From an uncultured Romboutsia sp. (GTDB taxonomy: Bacteria > Bacillota > Clostridia > Peptostreptococcales > Peptostreptococcaceae), in NCBI GenBank assembly GCA_937880075.1, contig CALFLM010000047.1, forward strand, positions 1 to 12,097: 12,097 bases of DNA. The letters run 5' to 3'. The number at the start of each line of letters is the position of its first letter. The stretch's first letter is position 1. The notes under the pieces were generated by a model. The model saw only the letters and a list, made by a program, of their open reading frames with translations. It was not told the origin of the DNA and ran no database searches. Below, one piece after another: positions 1-7,655 of this stretch. A program made the translations under genes and the position numbers.

Positions 1-93
1 ACAATACAAAATAATAACTTTACCTAATGAAGTATTTTAATTAAAACATATATATATAAATTTTATAAAAAAATAAATTTTTATAGTGTAAAC

Positions 94-123
94 TTTACTG
101 AAAAAAATCATATAAATTATATT
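94..123 (+). promoter_or_regulatory. Probable sigma-A promoter of the ctsR-clpC transcript
   Basis: A TTTACT (94-99) and a TATATT (118-123) are separated by 18 bases, giving 4/6 and 5/6 matches to the -35 and -10 consensus. Transcription would begin around 130, exactly where the CtsR operator lies, which is the usual arrangement for this regulon. The surrounding 1-160 stretch is extremely AT-rich, so chance matches are easy. The position relative to the operator is what raises this one above background. Confidence 0.5.
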
Positions 124-130
124 AATCTAT

Positions 131-147
131 AGTCAAAGTAAGTAAAA
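131..147 (+). promoter_or_regulatory. CtsR operator (heptad direct repeat)
   Basis: AGTCAAAGTAAGTAAAA consists of two directly repeated heptads, AGTCAAA and AGTAAAA, three bases apart. The known CtsR box is RGTCAAA-N3-RGTCAAA, so 13 of 14 heptad positions match. It sits just downstream of the predicted -10 and about 14-40 bases before the ctsR start codons, where a bound repressor would block initiation. The site therefore looks preserved although the repressor gene next to it is broken. Confidence 0.75.
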
Positions 148-160
148 CCTATATTATTGA

Positions 161-643
161 GTGTTGATGTATATGAAATCGATAACTGATAAAATTGAAA
201 TTTTCATAAAAGAGTTAATACACAATAGTAATAGCATACAAATTAAACGTAATGAGTTAGGAAATTTATTTAACTGTGCACAATCTCAAATAAATTATGT
301 ATTAATGACAAGATTTACAATAGACAGAGGTTATTATATACATATTAAAAAAGGTTGAGGCAGATATGTACAGATTACGAAGATAAGCTCAGATAAAAAT
401 AAATATATAAAATCCTTAATAGATGAAAATATTGGTGATACGATAATTTATAATGATGCTAAAGAAGTCATAAAATCATTAGAAAAAATCAATACACTTA
501 CATAAAGAGAAAGTCAGATAATATTATACTCAATAGAAGATAAGGTATTATGTGTATCTATTTCAGAACTTAAAGATAAATTAAGAGCAAGTATATTACA
601 AAATATAGTAATTGGCTTATTACATATAGATAAAAGTGCTTAA
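161..643 (+). pseudogene. ctsR: ctsR, class III heat-shock repressor, broken by two in-frame stops
   Basis: One reading frame from the GTG at 161 (ATG at 167 or 173 are alternatives; 173 aligns best with CtsR N-termini) to TAA at 641-643 encodes a recognisable CtsR of about 156 codons, the normal family size. The N-terminal winged helix-turn-helix is clear, including the QINYV...TRFT..RGY signature. A TGA at 356-358 falls in the glycine-rich beta-wing loop (family GGGG, here G-stop-G-R). The C-terminal domain then continues in frame until a second stop, TAA at 503-505, in the place of the conserved Glu of a TEREA-like motif, and resumes with RESQ... and a final ELRA-like segment. There is no indel. 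Intact CtsR represses clp genes as a dimer. The 61-65 residue product left here would lack the wing and the dimer/ClpC-interaction domain. No good Shine-Dalgarno precedes any candidate start. mcsA and mcsB, usually next, are missing. The stop-containing frame is seen directly; loss of function is inferred. Confidence 0.85.
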
Positions 644-700
644 GAATTCAATATATAAAATACAGAATATACACAGATAAACTAAAAGGAGTGATAGAGT

Positions 701-3142
701 ATGTATTTTAGTAGGTTTACACAGAAGTCTAAGAAAGTTATAGAGCTGAGTTTAGAATGTGCTAGGGGCTTTGGTCATAATAGCGCTGATAGTGAACATT
801 TATTATTAGGTTTATCAAAAGAAGCCGATAGTGTAGCATATATGGTATTATTAAAATTAGGCATAACACCTAAGTATATAGAGGGGAAAATAATAGAGAA
901 AAAAGGTATTATACCTATAGCACCAATAGATTTAGTACTAAGTCCTACAAGTGAAGAGATACTAGAGATTTCAGGTATGTTTGCAGACAAATTTAAATCT
1001 GAGTATATAGAGACCGAGCATATATTACTAGGTATACTTCAACAAGGAGAAGGTCTAGCTGTTGATATATTAAGAGAAGCAGGTATAGATGATAAATCTA
1101 TAGTTGAATTAATAATTGACATTGTTGGATTAGAGAGTATGACAACAAATAAAGAGAGTAAGTCTAATTATCCAACTAGAATACAAACATCTTCAAAAAT
1201 ATTAGAGAAGTATGGAAAAAATTTAACTTTGGTTGCAAGTCAAAATAAAATTGATCCTGTAATAGGAAGAGAAAAAGAGATAGAAAGAGCTATACAAATA
1301 TTAAGTAGAAGAACAAAAAATAATCCAGTATTCATTGGAGATCCAGGTGTTGGAAAGACATCTGTTGCGGAAGGGCTAGCTGCAAATATTGCAAGTGGAA
1401 ATGTTCCAGATAATCTTGTTGGAAAAGTTTTATATACTTTAGATATGGGATCTATGTTAGCAGGGGCTAAGTATAGAGGCGAATTTGAGGAGAGAATAAA
1501 GCAAGTAGTAGATGAAGTAGTTAAGAATGGAAATATAATTTTATTTATAGATGAATTACACACAATAATCGGTGCAGGTTCAACTGGAGAAAGTACAATA
1601 GATGCATCTAATATATTAAAGCCAGTATTATCAAGGGGAGATATACAGATTATAGGTGCTACAACAATAGATGAATATAGAAAGCATATAGAAAAAGACT
1701 CTGCTTTAGAAAGAAGATTTCAACCAATTTTAATAACAGAACCTACAAAGGAAGAAACTATAAAAATACTAGAGGGATTGAGAGAAAGATATGAATCTCA
1801 TCATAATGTAAAAATAACAGATGAAGGTATAGCAGCAGCTGTAGATTTATCTATAAGATATATAACTGATAGATTTTTACCAGATAAAGCAATAGATTTA
1901 ATTGATGAGTCAGCATCTAGAGTAAGATTAAGAGAGATTAATTTACAAAAGAGCTTACTAAGTCTAGAAAAATATGTTTTAAGTAAAGAAATAAATGATG
2001 AATTAAATAAAGATACTGGAAAGAATATAAACTTAGGTACAAGTACAGAATCAAGTCAGGAGATAGCAGATACTGAAGTACCTAAAAAATCATATATAGG
2101 AACAGTAGATAAAGAAATAATAGCTGAAGTTGTGGAACTTTGGACTGGGGTACCAGTTAATCAAATAGTTGAAGAAGAAGCAGAAAGATTACTAAACTTA
2201 GAAGAAATATTACACGAAAGAGTAGTAGGTCAGGATCAAGCAGTAAAATCTATTTCTAGAGCCATAAGAAGATCTAGAGCAGGACTTAAGGATCCTAAAA
2301 GGCCAATAGGTTCATTTTTATTTTTAGGTCCAACTGGTGTAGGTAAAACAGAATTATGTAAAGCTCTAGCAGAAGTTCAATTTGGTGATGAAAATCAAAT
2401 AATAAGAATAGATATGTCTGAATATATGGAAAAACATGCAGTATCTAAATTAATAGGATCACCTCCAGGATATGTAGGATATAATGAGGGTGGTCAATTA
2501 ACAGAAAAAGTAAGAAGAAATCCTTATTCTGTTGTTTTATTTGATGAAGTAGAAAAAGCTCATGACGATGTATTTAATATATTATTACAAATATTAGATG
2601 ATGGTAGATTAACAGACTCAAAAGGTCGTATGGTTGACTTTAAAAATACAATATTAATAATGACATCTAATGTTGGAGCTACTAAAATTAATAAGAAGAA
2701 TAATCAAGTATTAGGATTTGGTACAAATAAAGGTAAAGAAGAAGAGACAAAAGATCAATATGATAAAATGAAAGAAAGTATAATGGGAGAGTTAAAGCAA
2801 AAGTTTAAGCCAGAGTTTTTAAACAGAATAGATGACATAATAGTATTCCATCCATTAGAAGAATATCACATATATGAAATAGTAAAATTAATGACAAGAG
2901 AAGTAATTGAAAGATTAAAGAGTTTAAATATAGATTTAAAAATGAGCGAAGAAGCTATAAAATTAATAGCTAAGGAAGGTCTGGATTTAGAGTATGGAGC
3001 AAGACCTTTAAAAAGAGCAATACAGAAAGAATTAGAGGATACATTATCTGAAGCAATATTAAAAGGTGATGTAAAAAAAGGTAGTAGTGTTGTTGCTGAA
3101 ATTGAAGGTAATAAAATAGTATATAAATGCAAAGTGTTATAA
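701..3142 (+). CDS. clpC: ClpC-type AAA+ unfoldase (ATP-dependent Clp protease ATP-binding subunit)
   Basis: Cytoplasmic hexameric unfoldase that feeds proteins to ClpP. It has 813 residues, close to the roughly 810 of B. subtilis ClpC. The start is set by AAGGAGTG at 686-693. Order of domains: two Clp_N repeats (about 3-140), first AAA+ module with Walker A GDPGVGKT (213-220) and Walker B acidic pair D284-E285, a short middle region (about 412-467), second AAA+ module with Walker A GPTGVGKT (543-550) and Walker B D615-E616, then an LGF tripeptide (671-673) in the ClpP-docking loop position. Both ATPase sites and the ClpP loop look intact, so an active ClpCP partner is likely. E32 and E106, the residues reported to bind phosphoarginine in B. 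subtilis ClpC, are conserved. The middle region is odd: the usual coiled-coil motif with FEKAA.LRD is not present and the sequence is rich in S, T, N and K. The gene follows broken ctsR by 57 bases with no mcsA/mcsB between. Confidence in ClpC over ClpB/ClpE rests on the short middle region, the ctsR context and the absence of a zinc finger. Confidence 0.93.
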   Translation: MYFSRFTQKSKKVIELSLECARGFGHNSADSEHLLLGLSKEADSVAYMVLLKLGITPKYIEGKIIEKKGIIPIAPIDLVLSPTSEEILEISGMFADKFKSEYIETEHILLGILQQGEGLAVDILREAGIDDKSIVELIIDIVGLESMTTNKESKSNYPTRIQTSSKILEKYGKNLTLVASQNKIDPVIGREKEIERAIQILSRRTKNNPVFIGDPGVGKTSVAEGLAANIASGNVPDNLVGKVLYTLDMGSMLAGAKYRGEFEERIKQVVDEVVKNGNIILFIDELHTIIGAGSTGESTIDASNILKPVLSRGDIQIIGATTIDEYRKHIEKDSALERRFQPILITEPTKEETIKILEGLRERYESHHNVKITDEGIAAAVDLSIRYITDRFLPDKAIDLIDESASRVRLREINLQKSLLSLEKYVLSKEINDELNKDTGKNINLGTSTESSQEIADTEVPKKSYIGTVDKEIIAEVVELWTGVPVNQIVEEEAERLLNLEEILHERVVGQDQAVKSISRAIRRSRAGLKDPKRPIGSFLFLGPTGVGKTELCKALAEVQFGDENQIIRIDMSEYMEKHAVSKLIGSPPGYVGYNEGGQLTEKVRRNPYSVVLFDEVEKAHDDVFNILLQILDDGRLTDSKGRMVDFKNTILIMTSNVGATKINKKNNQVLGFGTNKGKEEETKDQYDKMKESIMGELKQKFKPEFLNRIDDIIVFHPLEEYHIYEIVKLMTREVIERLKSLNIDLKMSEEAIKLIAKEGLDLEYGARPLKRAIQKELEDTLSEAILKGDVKKGSSVVAEIEGNKIVYKCKVL

Positions 3143-3182
3143 AAAAATGAGGAGGAAACTCCTCATTTTTTTATAACACTTT
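3131..3182 (+). terminator. Intrinsic terminator after clpC, 24-bp perfect stem with GAAA loop
   Basis: The bases 3131-3154 are a perfect inverted repeat of 3159-3182 with a four-base GAAA loop (a GNRA tetraloop). A GAGGAG/CTCCTC core is followed by seven T residues. The 5' arm includes the last codons and stop of clpC. The flanking A-run on the left would let it work in both directions. Confidence 0.92.
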
Positions 3183-3210
3183 ACATAACATACCATAGAT
3201 ATGTTAAAAT
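3180..3210 (+). promoter_or_regulatory. Possible extended -10 promoter for radA-disA
   Basis: TGTTAAAAT at 3202-3210 fits an extended -10 (TGnTAAAAT). A TTTACA at 3180-3185 matches the -35 consensus at 5/6 but with a long 19-base spacer. The -35 overlaps the end of the clpC terminator, so radA would be uncoupled from clpC read-through. Spacing is suboptimal, hence moderate confidence. Confidence 0.45.
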
Positions 3211-3245
3211 TAAATATACAATAGTAAATTAAGGGTGATTTGTAA

Positions 3246-4622
3246 ATGGCAAAGATAAAAACAAAATATGTATGCCAAGAGTGCGGATATGAAACATCTA
3301 AATGGTTAGGCAGATGTCCAGAGTGTACAAAATGGAATACATTAGTAGAGGAAATAGAACAAAAAGGATCGAATAAAGATGTATTTATTATCGATAAATC
3401 TTCATCGAGACCTGTAAACATAAATTCCATAGAAACAAAAGAAGAAGAAAGATTTTCAACATGTATAAATGAGTTGGACAGAGTACTTGGAGGAGGAATA
3501 GTAAAAGGGTCCTTGGTATTAGTAGGAGGAGACCCTGGAATAGGAAAATCAACGCTTTTGATTCAGGTATCAAGTAATGTTGCAAATTCAGGAAAAAAAG
3601 TATTATATATATCGGGAGAAGAATCTGAATCTCAAATAAAAATGAGAGCTCAGAGATTAGGAATTAATTCTGATAATTTATACATTTTTGCAGAAAATAA
3701 CTTAAGTTTAATAGAATCTCAGTTAGACAATATAAAGCCTGAGCTTATAATTCTTGATTCTATCCAAACTGTATATAGTCCAGAAATATCATCAGCACCA
3801 GGAACAGTTAGTCAAATAAAAGAAGGAACTTCGAAATTTATGAAAATATCCAAAAAAATGGGTATATCAACTTTTGTGGTTGGACATGTAACAAAAGAGG
3901 GCTCTTTAGCTGGGCCTAAATTATTAGAGCATATGGTTGATACCGTATTGTACTTTGAAGGAGAAAGATATAACACTTATAGATTAGTTAGAGCTGTTAA
4001 GAATAGATTTGGTTCTACTAATGAATTAGGAGTGTTTGAAATGAGAGATTTAGGTTTAGTAGAACTTGAAAATCCATCAAAAATACTTATATCAGAAAAA
4101 CCAAAAGATGTAGCAGGTTCAGTTATAATATCTACTGTAGAAGGTACAAGACCAATGTTACTTGAAATGCAGGCTTTAGTATCACCAACAAGTTATGGGA
4201 TACCAAAAAGAACTGCTACAGGTGTTGATTATAATAGAGTAGGTATGTTATTGGCTGTTTTAGAGAAAAGAGTAGGACTTCAAATTCAAAATCAAGATGT
4301 ATACCTGAATATAGTAGGAGGAATAAAAATAAATGAACCTTCAATAGATTTAGGGATAGTAATAGCTATTGCATCTAGTTTTAGAAATGTTGCAGTTGAT
4401 GAAACAATAGCCGTAACAGGAGAAGTTGGACTTACAGGAGAAGTGAGAGCAGTAAGCTTCATAGAAAAAAGAATATCAGAGTGTAGAAAACTTGGCTTTA
4501 CTAAAATGGTTATACCAAGAAATAATTATGAAGTGGTCAAAGATACTAAAGGTATAGAAATTTGGCCTGTAGATAATTTAAGACAAGCAATAAATATAGT
4601 ATTAGGGGGGAATAAAGAATAA
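3246..4622 (+). CDS. radA: DNA repair protein RadA (Sms), branch-migration helicase
   Basis: RecA-related ATPase that promotes branch migration and processing of recombination intermediates in the cytoplasm. It has 458 residues, the normal family length. An N-terminal four-cysteine zinc finger (C10, C13, C24, C27) is followed by a RecA-like core with Walker A GDPGIGKST (95-103), the RadA-specific KNRFG motif (252-256), and a C-terminal Lon-like domain (about 320-458). AAGGGTG at 3231-3237 lies eight bases before the ATG. The stop codon overlaps the start of disA by one base (TAATG), implying translational coupling. The radA-disA pairing is widely conserved, and RadA is reported to inhibit DisA cyclase activity in B. 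subtilis. No damage or missing key residue seen. Confidence 0.95.
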   Translation: MAKIKTKYVCQECGYETSKWLGRCPECTKWNTLVEEIEQKGSNKDVFIIDKSSSRPVNINSIETKEEERFSTCINELDRVLGGGIVKGSLVLVGGDPGIGKSTLLIQVSSNVANSGKKVLYISGEESESQIKMRAQRLGINSDNLYIFAENNLSLIESQLDNIKPELIILDSIQTVYSPEISSAPGTVSQIKEGTSKFMKISKKMGISTFVVGHVTKEGSLAGPKLLEHMVDTVLYFEGERYNTYRLVRAVKNRFGSTNELGVFEMRDLGLVELENPSKILISEKPKDVAGSVIISTVEGTRPMLLEMQALVSPTSYGIPKRTATGVDYNRVGMLLAVLEKRVGLQIQNQDVYLNIVGGIKINEPSIDLGIVIAIASSFRNVAVDETIAVTGEVGLTGEVRAVSFIEKRISECRKLGFTKMVIPRNNYEVVKDTKGIEIWPVDNLRQAINIVLGGNKE

Positions 4623-5692
4623 TGGAGGATTTCCTAAGCAATAAAAATCTTATACATGCATTAAAAATGATATCACCTGGAAGTCCATTAAGACAAGGGT
4701 TAGATAATATACTAAAAGCTAAAACAGGAGGGCTTATAGTAATTGCAAATAATGAAGAAATAATGGAAGTAGTAGATGGAGGATTTTGTATAAATGCAGA
4801 ATATTCACCAGCATATATATATGAATTAGCTAAAATGGATGGTGCTATAGTTTTAAGTTGTGATACAAAGAAAATTCTTTTTGCTAATGCTCAACTTATG
4901 CCTGATTATTCAATACCAACATCAGAAACTGGTACTAGACATAGAACTGCGGAAAGAGTTGCTAAACAAACAGGTGCTATAGTTATTGCTATATCCCAAA
5001 GAAGAAACATAATCACAGTATACAGAGGAGATAAAAAATATGCCTTAGAGGATATATCTAAAATACTTACTAAGGCAAATCAAGCATTACAGACTCTTGA
5101 AAAATATAAATCTGTACTTGATGAAGCTATAATAAACTTAAATGCTTTAGAGTTTAATGATTTAGTAACAATATATGATGTAGCAATAGTTATACAAAAA
5201 ATAGAAATGGTAATGAGGATAACAAATATAATTGAAAAATATGTAATTGAGCTTGGTCAAGAAGGTACTCTAGTAAAAATGCAGTTAGAGGAGCTAATGG
5301 GTACAACTAAAAAGGATCAAAAGCTTATTTTTAAAGATTACAGTAAAAAGAATGTAGAAATGTCAGAATTTAAGAAAAAGATTAAAAGTCTTTCATCTGA
5401 AGATTTACTAGATTTAACTAATATGGCTAAATTATTAGGTCATAGTGGTTTTTCAGAAAATATGGACATGACTATAAAATCTAGAGGGTATAGAATACTT
5501 AGCAAAATACACAGGTTACCAACGACCATAATAGAAAACTTAGTAAATTACTTTGATAACTTACAGGAAATATTAAATGCATCAATAGAAGAATTAGATG
5601 ATGTTGAAGGAATAGGTGAAATAAGAGCAACTTATATTAAAAATGGACTTATAAAAATGAAACAGTTAGTTTTATTAGATAGGAATATATAA
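4622..5692 (+). CDS. disA: DNA integrity scanning diadenylate cyclase DisA
   Basis: Makes cyclic di-AMP from two ATP and links DNA integrity to development or stress; it forms an octamer that scans DNA for branched structures. It has 356 residues, as expected. The N-terminal DAC domain (about 1-145) carries the catalytic DGA motif (73-75) and the GTRHRTAER segment (104-112) with RHR at 106-108. A helical linker follows, then a C-terminal helix-hairpin-helix DNA-binding region with VEGIGEIRA at about 328-336. The ATG overlaps the radA stop, and a G-rich Shine-Dalgarno lies in the end of radA just upstream. All catalytic signatures are present, so activity is expected. Confidence 0.95.
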   Translation: MEDFLSNKNLIHALKMISPGSPLRQGLDNILKAKTGGLIVIANNEEIMEVVDGGFCINAEYSPAYIYELAKMDGAIVLSCDTKKILFANAQLMPDYSIPTSETGTRHRTAERVAKQTGAIVIAISQRRNIITVYRGDKKYALEDISKILTKANQALQTLEKYKSVLDEAIINLNALEFNDLVTIYDVAIVIQKIEMVMRITNIIEKYVIELGQEGTLVKMQLEELMGTTKKDQKLIFKDYSKKNVEMSEFKKKIKSLSSEDLLDLTNMAKLLGHSGFSENMDMTIKSRGYRILSKIHRLPTTIIENLVNYFDNLQEILNASIEELDDVEGIGEIRATYIKNGLIKMKQLVLLDRNI

Positions 5693-5713
5693 ATAATCGT
5701 TACTACTTTGTGC

Positions 5714-5743
5714 TTGAACATATGAGGTATTATGGATTATAAT
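5714..5743 (+). promoter_or_regulatory. Likely sigma-A promoter for the yacL-type gene
   Basis: TTGAAC (5714-5719) and a perfect TATAAT (5738-5743) are 18 bases apart in the 87-base gap after disA. No terminator hairpin is visible in that gap, so the gene may also be reached by read-through from radA-disA. Confidence 0.55.
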
Positions 5744-5766
5744 AAGTAAATATTAATAAAACAATC

Positions 5767-5782
5767 AGGGGGTGAAAATTTG
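5767..5782 (+). promoter_or_regulatory. Ribosome binding site fixing a TTG start
   Basis: AGGGGGTG at 5767-5774 lies five bases before TTG 5780-5782. The next in-frame ATG (5804) has no such site in front, so the rare TTG initiation codon is the better start. Confidence 0.7.
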
Positions 5783-6862
5783 ATACAAAAAATAGTAAGA
5801 GCGATGATAGGTATATTTGGTTTTGTTTTAGGATTTACCATATATTCATCTTTAGCGAATACATTTCCAGTACTTTTATTTGGAATAAAAAATGGTACAA
5901 TATTGATATCAACAGTAATAGGTTTAATTATAGGAGTTATATTCTATATAATAGGACCTTGGGTTATAGATAAATTTAAATATGTAGCTAAACTTATGGA
6001 TAAGGAAATATCAAAATATCCTCAAACAGATATATTATTAGGTTCTATAGGGCTTATAATAGGGTTTGTTATAGCCTATTTATTAGGTGGTTTAATAAAT
6101 TCTATACCTATAGTAGGAGGAATTTTAACATTTATTACATATGGATTTTTGGGATATCTTGGTATAAGAATAGCTTTAAAAAGTAAGGATGATTTATTTA
6201 ACATAAGTAGATTATCTAGACTATCACCATCAATAAAAGAAAAAAGTACTAAAAAAGAAGGAAATACTATTCCACCAAAAGTATTAGATACAAGTGTCAT
6301 AATAGACGGAAGAATAGCAGATATATGTAAAACAGGATTTATAGAAGGGAAACTTATAATACCTAAATTTGTACTTGATGAATTACAACATATAGCTGAT
6401 TCTTCAGATGACTTAAAAAGGGTTAGAGGTAGAAGAGGTCTTGATATATTAAATATAATTCAAAAGGAATTAGATATAGAAGTTGAAATAAGTGAAGCTA
6501 AATTTGATGATATTTATGAAGTTGATAGTAAATTATTAAAATTAGCTCAGGTTTTAGGCGGTAAGGTAGTTACTAATGACTACAACTTAAATAAAGTAGC
6601 TCAAGTCCAAGGAGTTGAAGTATTAAATATAAATGAACTTGCCAATGCTATAAAACCAGTTGCAATACCTGGAGAAGAAATGGTTGTTCAGGTTGTTAAA
6701 GAAGGTAAAGAGCATAGTCAAGGTATAGCTTACCTAGATGATGGAACTATGATAGTTGTAGATGGAGGGAAAAAGCATATGGGTGAAACTATAAGAGTAT
6801 TAGTTACATCAGTGCTCCAAACTCCAGCAGGAAGAATGATATTTGGAAAACCAAAAAATTAA
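5780..6862 (+). CDS. yacL: YacL-type membrane protein with PIN and TRAM domains
   Basis: A 360-residue protein in two halves. The first about 130 residues hold four hydrophobic membrane segments (about 8-28, 40-62, 84-105, 107-130). The cytoplasmic half has a PIN nuclease-fold domain (about 166-285) with a full acidic set visible: D170 and D176 (VLDTS..IDGR), E201, D249 and D267 (TNDYN). A TRAM RNA-binding domain follows (about 295-356). The family is conserved beside disA and ispD in Firmicutes. The fold predicts metal-dependent RNA cleavage, but the biological substrate is not established to my knowledge. The start is TTG, chosen by its Shine-Dalgarno. The N-terminal hydrophobic stretch looks like a membrane anchor rather than a cleaved signal peptide. 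Confidence 0.88.
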   Translation: MIQKIVRAMIGIFGFVLGFTIYSSLANTFPVLLFGIKNGTILISTVIGLIIGVIFYIIGPWVIDKFKYVAKLMDKEISKYPQTDILLGSIGLIIGFVIAYLLGGLINSIPIVGGILTFITYGFLGYLGIRIALKSKDDLFNISRLSRLSPSIKEKSTKKEGNTIPPKVLDTSVIIDGRIADICKTGFIEGKLIIPKFVLDELQHIADSSDDLKRVRGRRGLDILNIIQKELDIEVEISEAKFDDIYEVDSKLLKLAQVLGGKVVTNDYNLNKVAQVQGVEVLNINELANAIKPVAIPGEEMVVQVVKEGKEHSQGIAYLDDGTMIVVDGGKKHMGETIRVLVTSVLQTPAGRMIFGKPKN

Positions 6863-6870
6863 TAAATTTT

Positions 6871-6923
6871 AAGAAGGGTGGCTCATAATATAAATTACTT
6901 TATTTTGAGACACCTTTCTTTAA
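6871..6923 (+). terminator. Probable weak terminator after yacL
   Basis: The arm 6871-6885 (AAGAAGGGTGGCTCA) pairs with 6906-6920 (TGAGACACCTTTCTT) apart from one G-A mismatch and one G-T wobble, with a 20-base AT-rich loop. Only a short T run follows, so termination may be partial. Confidence 0.5.
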
Positions 6924-6958
6924 TATAAGGGTTTTAGTACTTAATAAGAGGTGCAGAT

Positions 6959-7642
6959 ATGAATGGTGTTGTTATAGTAGCTGCAGGAACAGGCAGTAGA
7001 ATGAATATGGGAATTAATAAACAATTTATAAAACTTGAAGGAAAAGAAATTATAGCTTATACAATTGAAAAATTTTATAATAATTCAAACATAGAAGATA
7101 TAGTGGTTGTTGTAAAAGAAGATGAATCTGAGTTTTTCAAAAAAGAGATATTAGATAAATACAATTTTAGAAATATAAAGATAGCTTATGGTGGAAAAGA
7201 GAGACAAGATTCTGTATACAATGGATTAAAGTTATTAGATGAAAAATGTGATACCGTATTAATTCATGATGGAGCTAGGCCTTTTATATCCGATAAAATT
7301 ATAGATAATTGTATTGAAAAAGCCAAAGAGCATAAAGCTATAGTTGTAGGAGTGCCAGTTAAAGATACTATAAAGGTTATAGATAACGATAAAAATATAG
7401 TAGATACGCCAAATAGAAGTGTATTATGGGCAGTTCAGACTCCGCAAACATTTGATTATAATATACTTATAGATGCTTATAAAGATGCATTTAAAAATGG
7501 ATTTTATGGAACTGACGATGCTATGCTAGTAGAGAGAGTTGGATATAAGGTTAAAGTAGTAGAAGGGTCATACAATAATATAAAAATAACAACGCAGGAA
7601 GATTTAAACGTTGGAAGTCAAATATTAAGAGTTCAAGATTAG
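6959..7642 (+). CDS. ispD: 2-C-methyl-D-erythritol 4-phosphate cytidylyltransferase
   Basis: Third step of the MEP isoprenoid pathway: transfers CMP from CTP to methylerythritol phosphate. It has 227 residues, typical length. The nucleotide-binding signature AAGTGSRM (8-15) with K21 is at the N-terminus, HDGARPF (103-109) is the family motif, TDDA (185-188) follows, and K209 in the NNIKITT segment fits the C-terminal catalytic lysine. The start is supported by AAGAGGTG at 6946-6953. ispF follows after 13 bases and uses the product one step later, after IspE, which is not in this window. The assignment is firm. Confidence 0.95.
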   Translation: MNGVVIVAAGTGSRMNMGINKQFIKLEGKEIIAYTIEKFYNNSNIEDIVVVVKEDESEFFKKEILDKYNFRNIKIAYGGKERQDSVYNGLKLLDEKCDTVLIHDGARPFISDKIIDNCIEKAKEHKAIVVGVPVKDTIKVIDNDKNIVDTPNRSVLWAVQTPQTFDYNILIDAYKDAFKNGFYGTDDAMLVERVGYKVKVVEGSYNNIKITTQEDLNVGSQILRVQD

Positions 7643-7655
7643 TAGGAGGACAAAT

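Noticed and set aside
45..90. AT-rich inverted-repeat-like run as the terminator of an upstream gene
   Set aside because: Imperfect, all A/T, and the upstream gene is outside the window, so it cannot be supported.
161..358. A free-standing 65-residue small protein gene
   Set aside because: It aligns as the N-terminal part of CtsR, and the same frame continues with CtsR sequence after the stop, so it is a pseudogene fragment.
356..505. Recoding of the ctsR stops (selenocysteine or programmed read-through)
   Set aside because: One stop is TAA, the replaced residues are Gly and Glu, and no selenocysteine insertion element was recognised after the TGA. Nonsense mutation is simpler.
775..990. 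Opposite-strand open frames, here and inside 1240-1563, 2866-3132, 3137-3430, 6076-6300, 9815-10120 and 11550-11894
   Set aside because: They lie mostly or wholly inside strongly recognised + strand genes, lack ribosome sites I could support, and have no recognisable family features.
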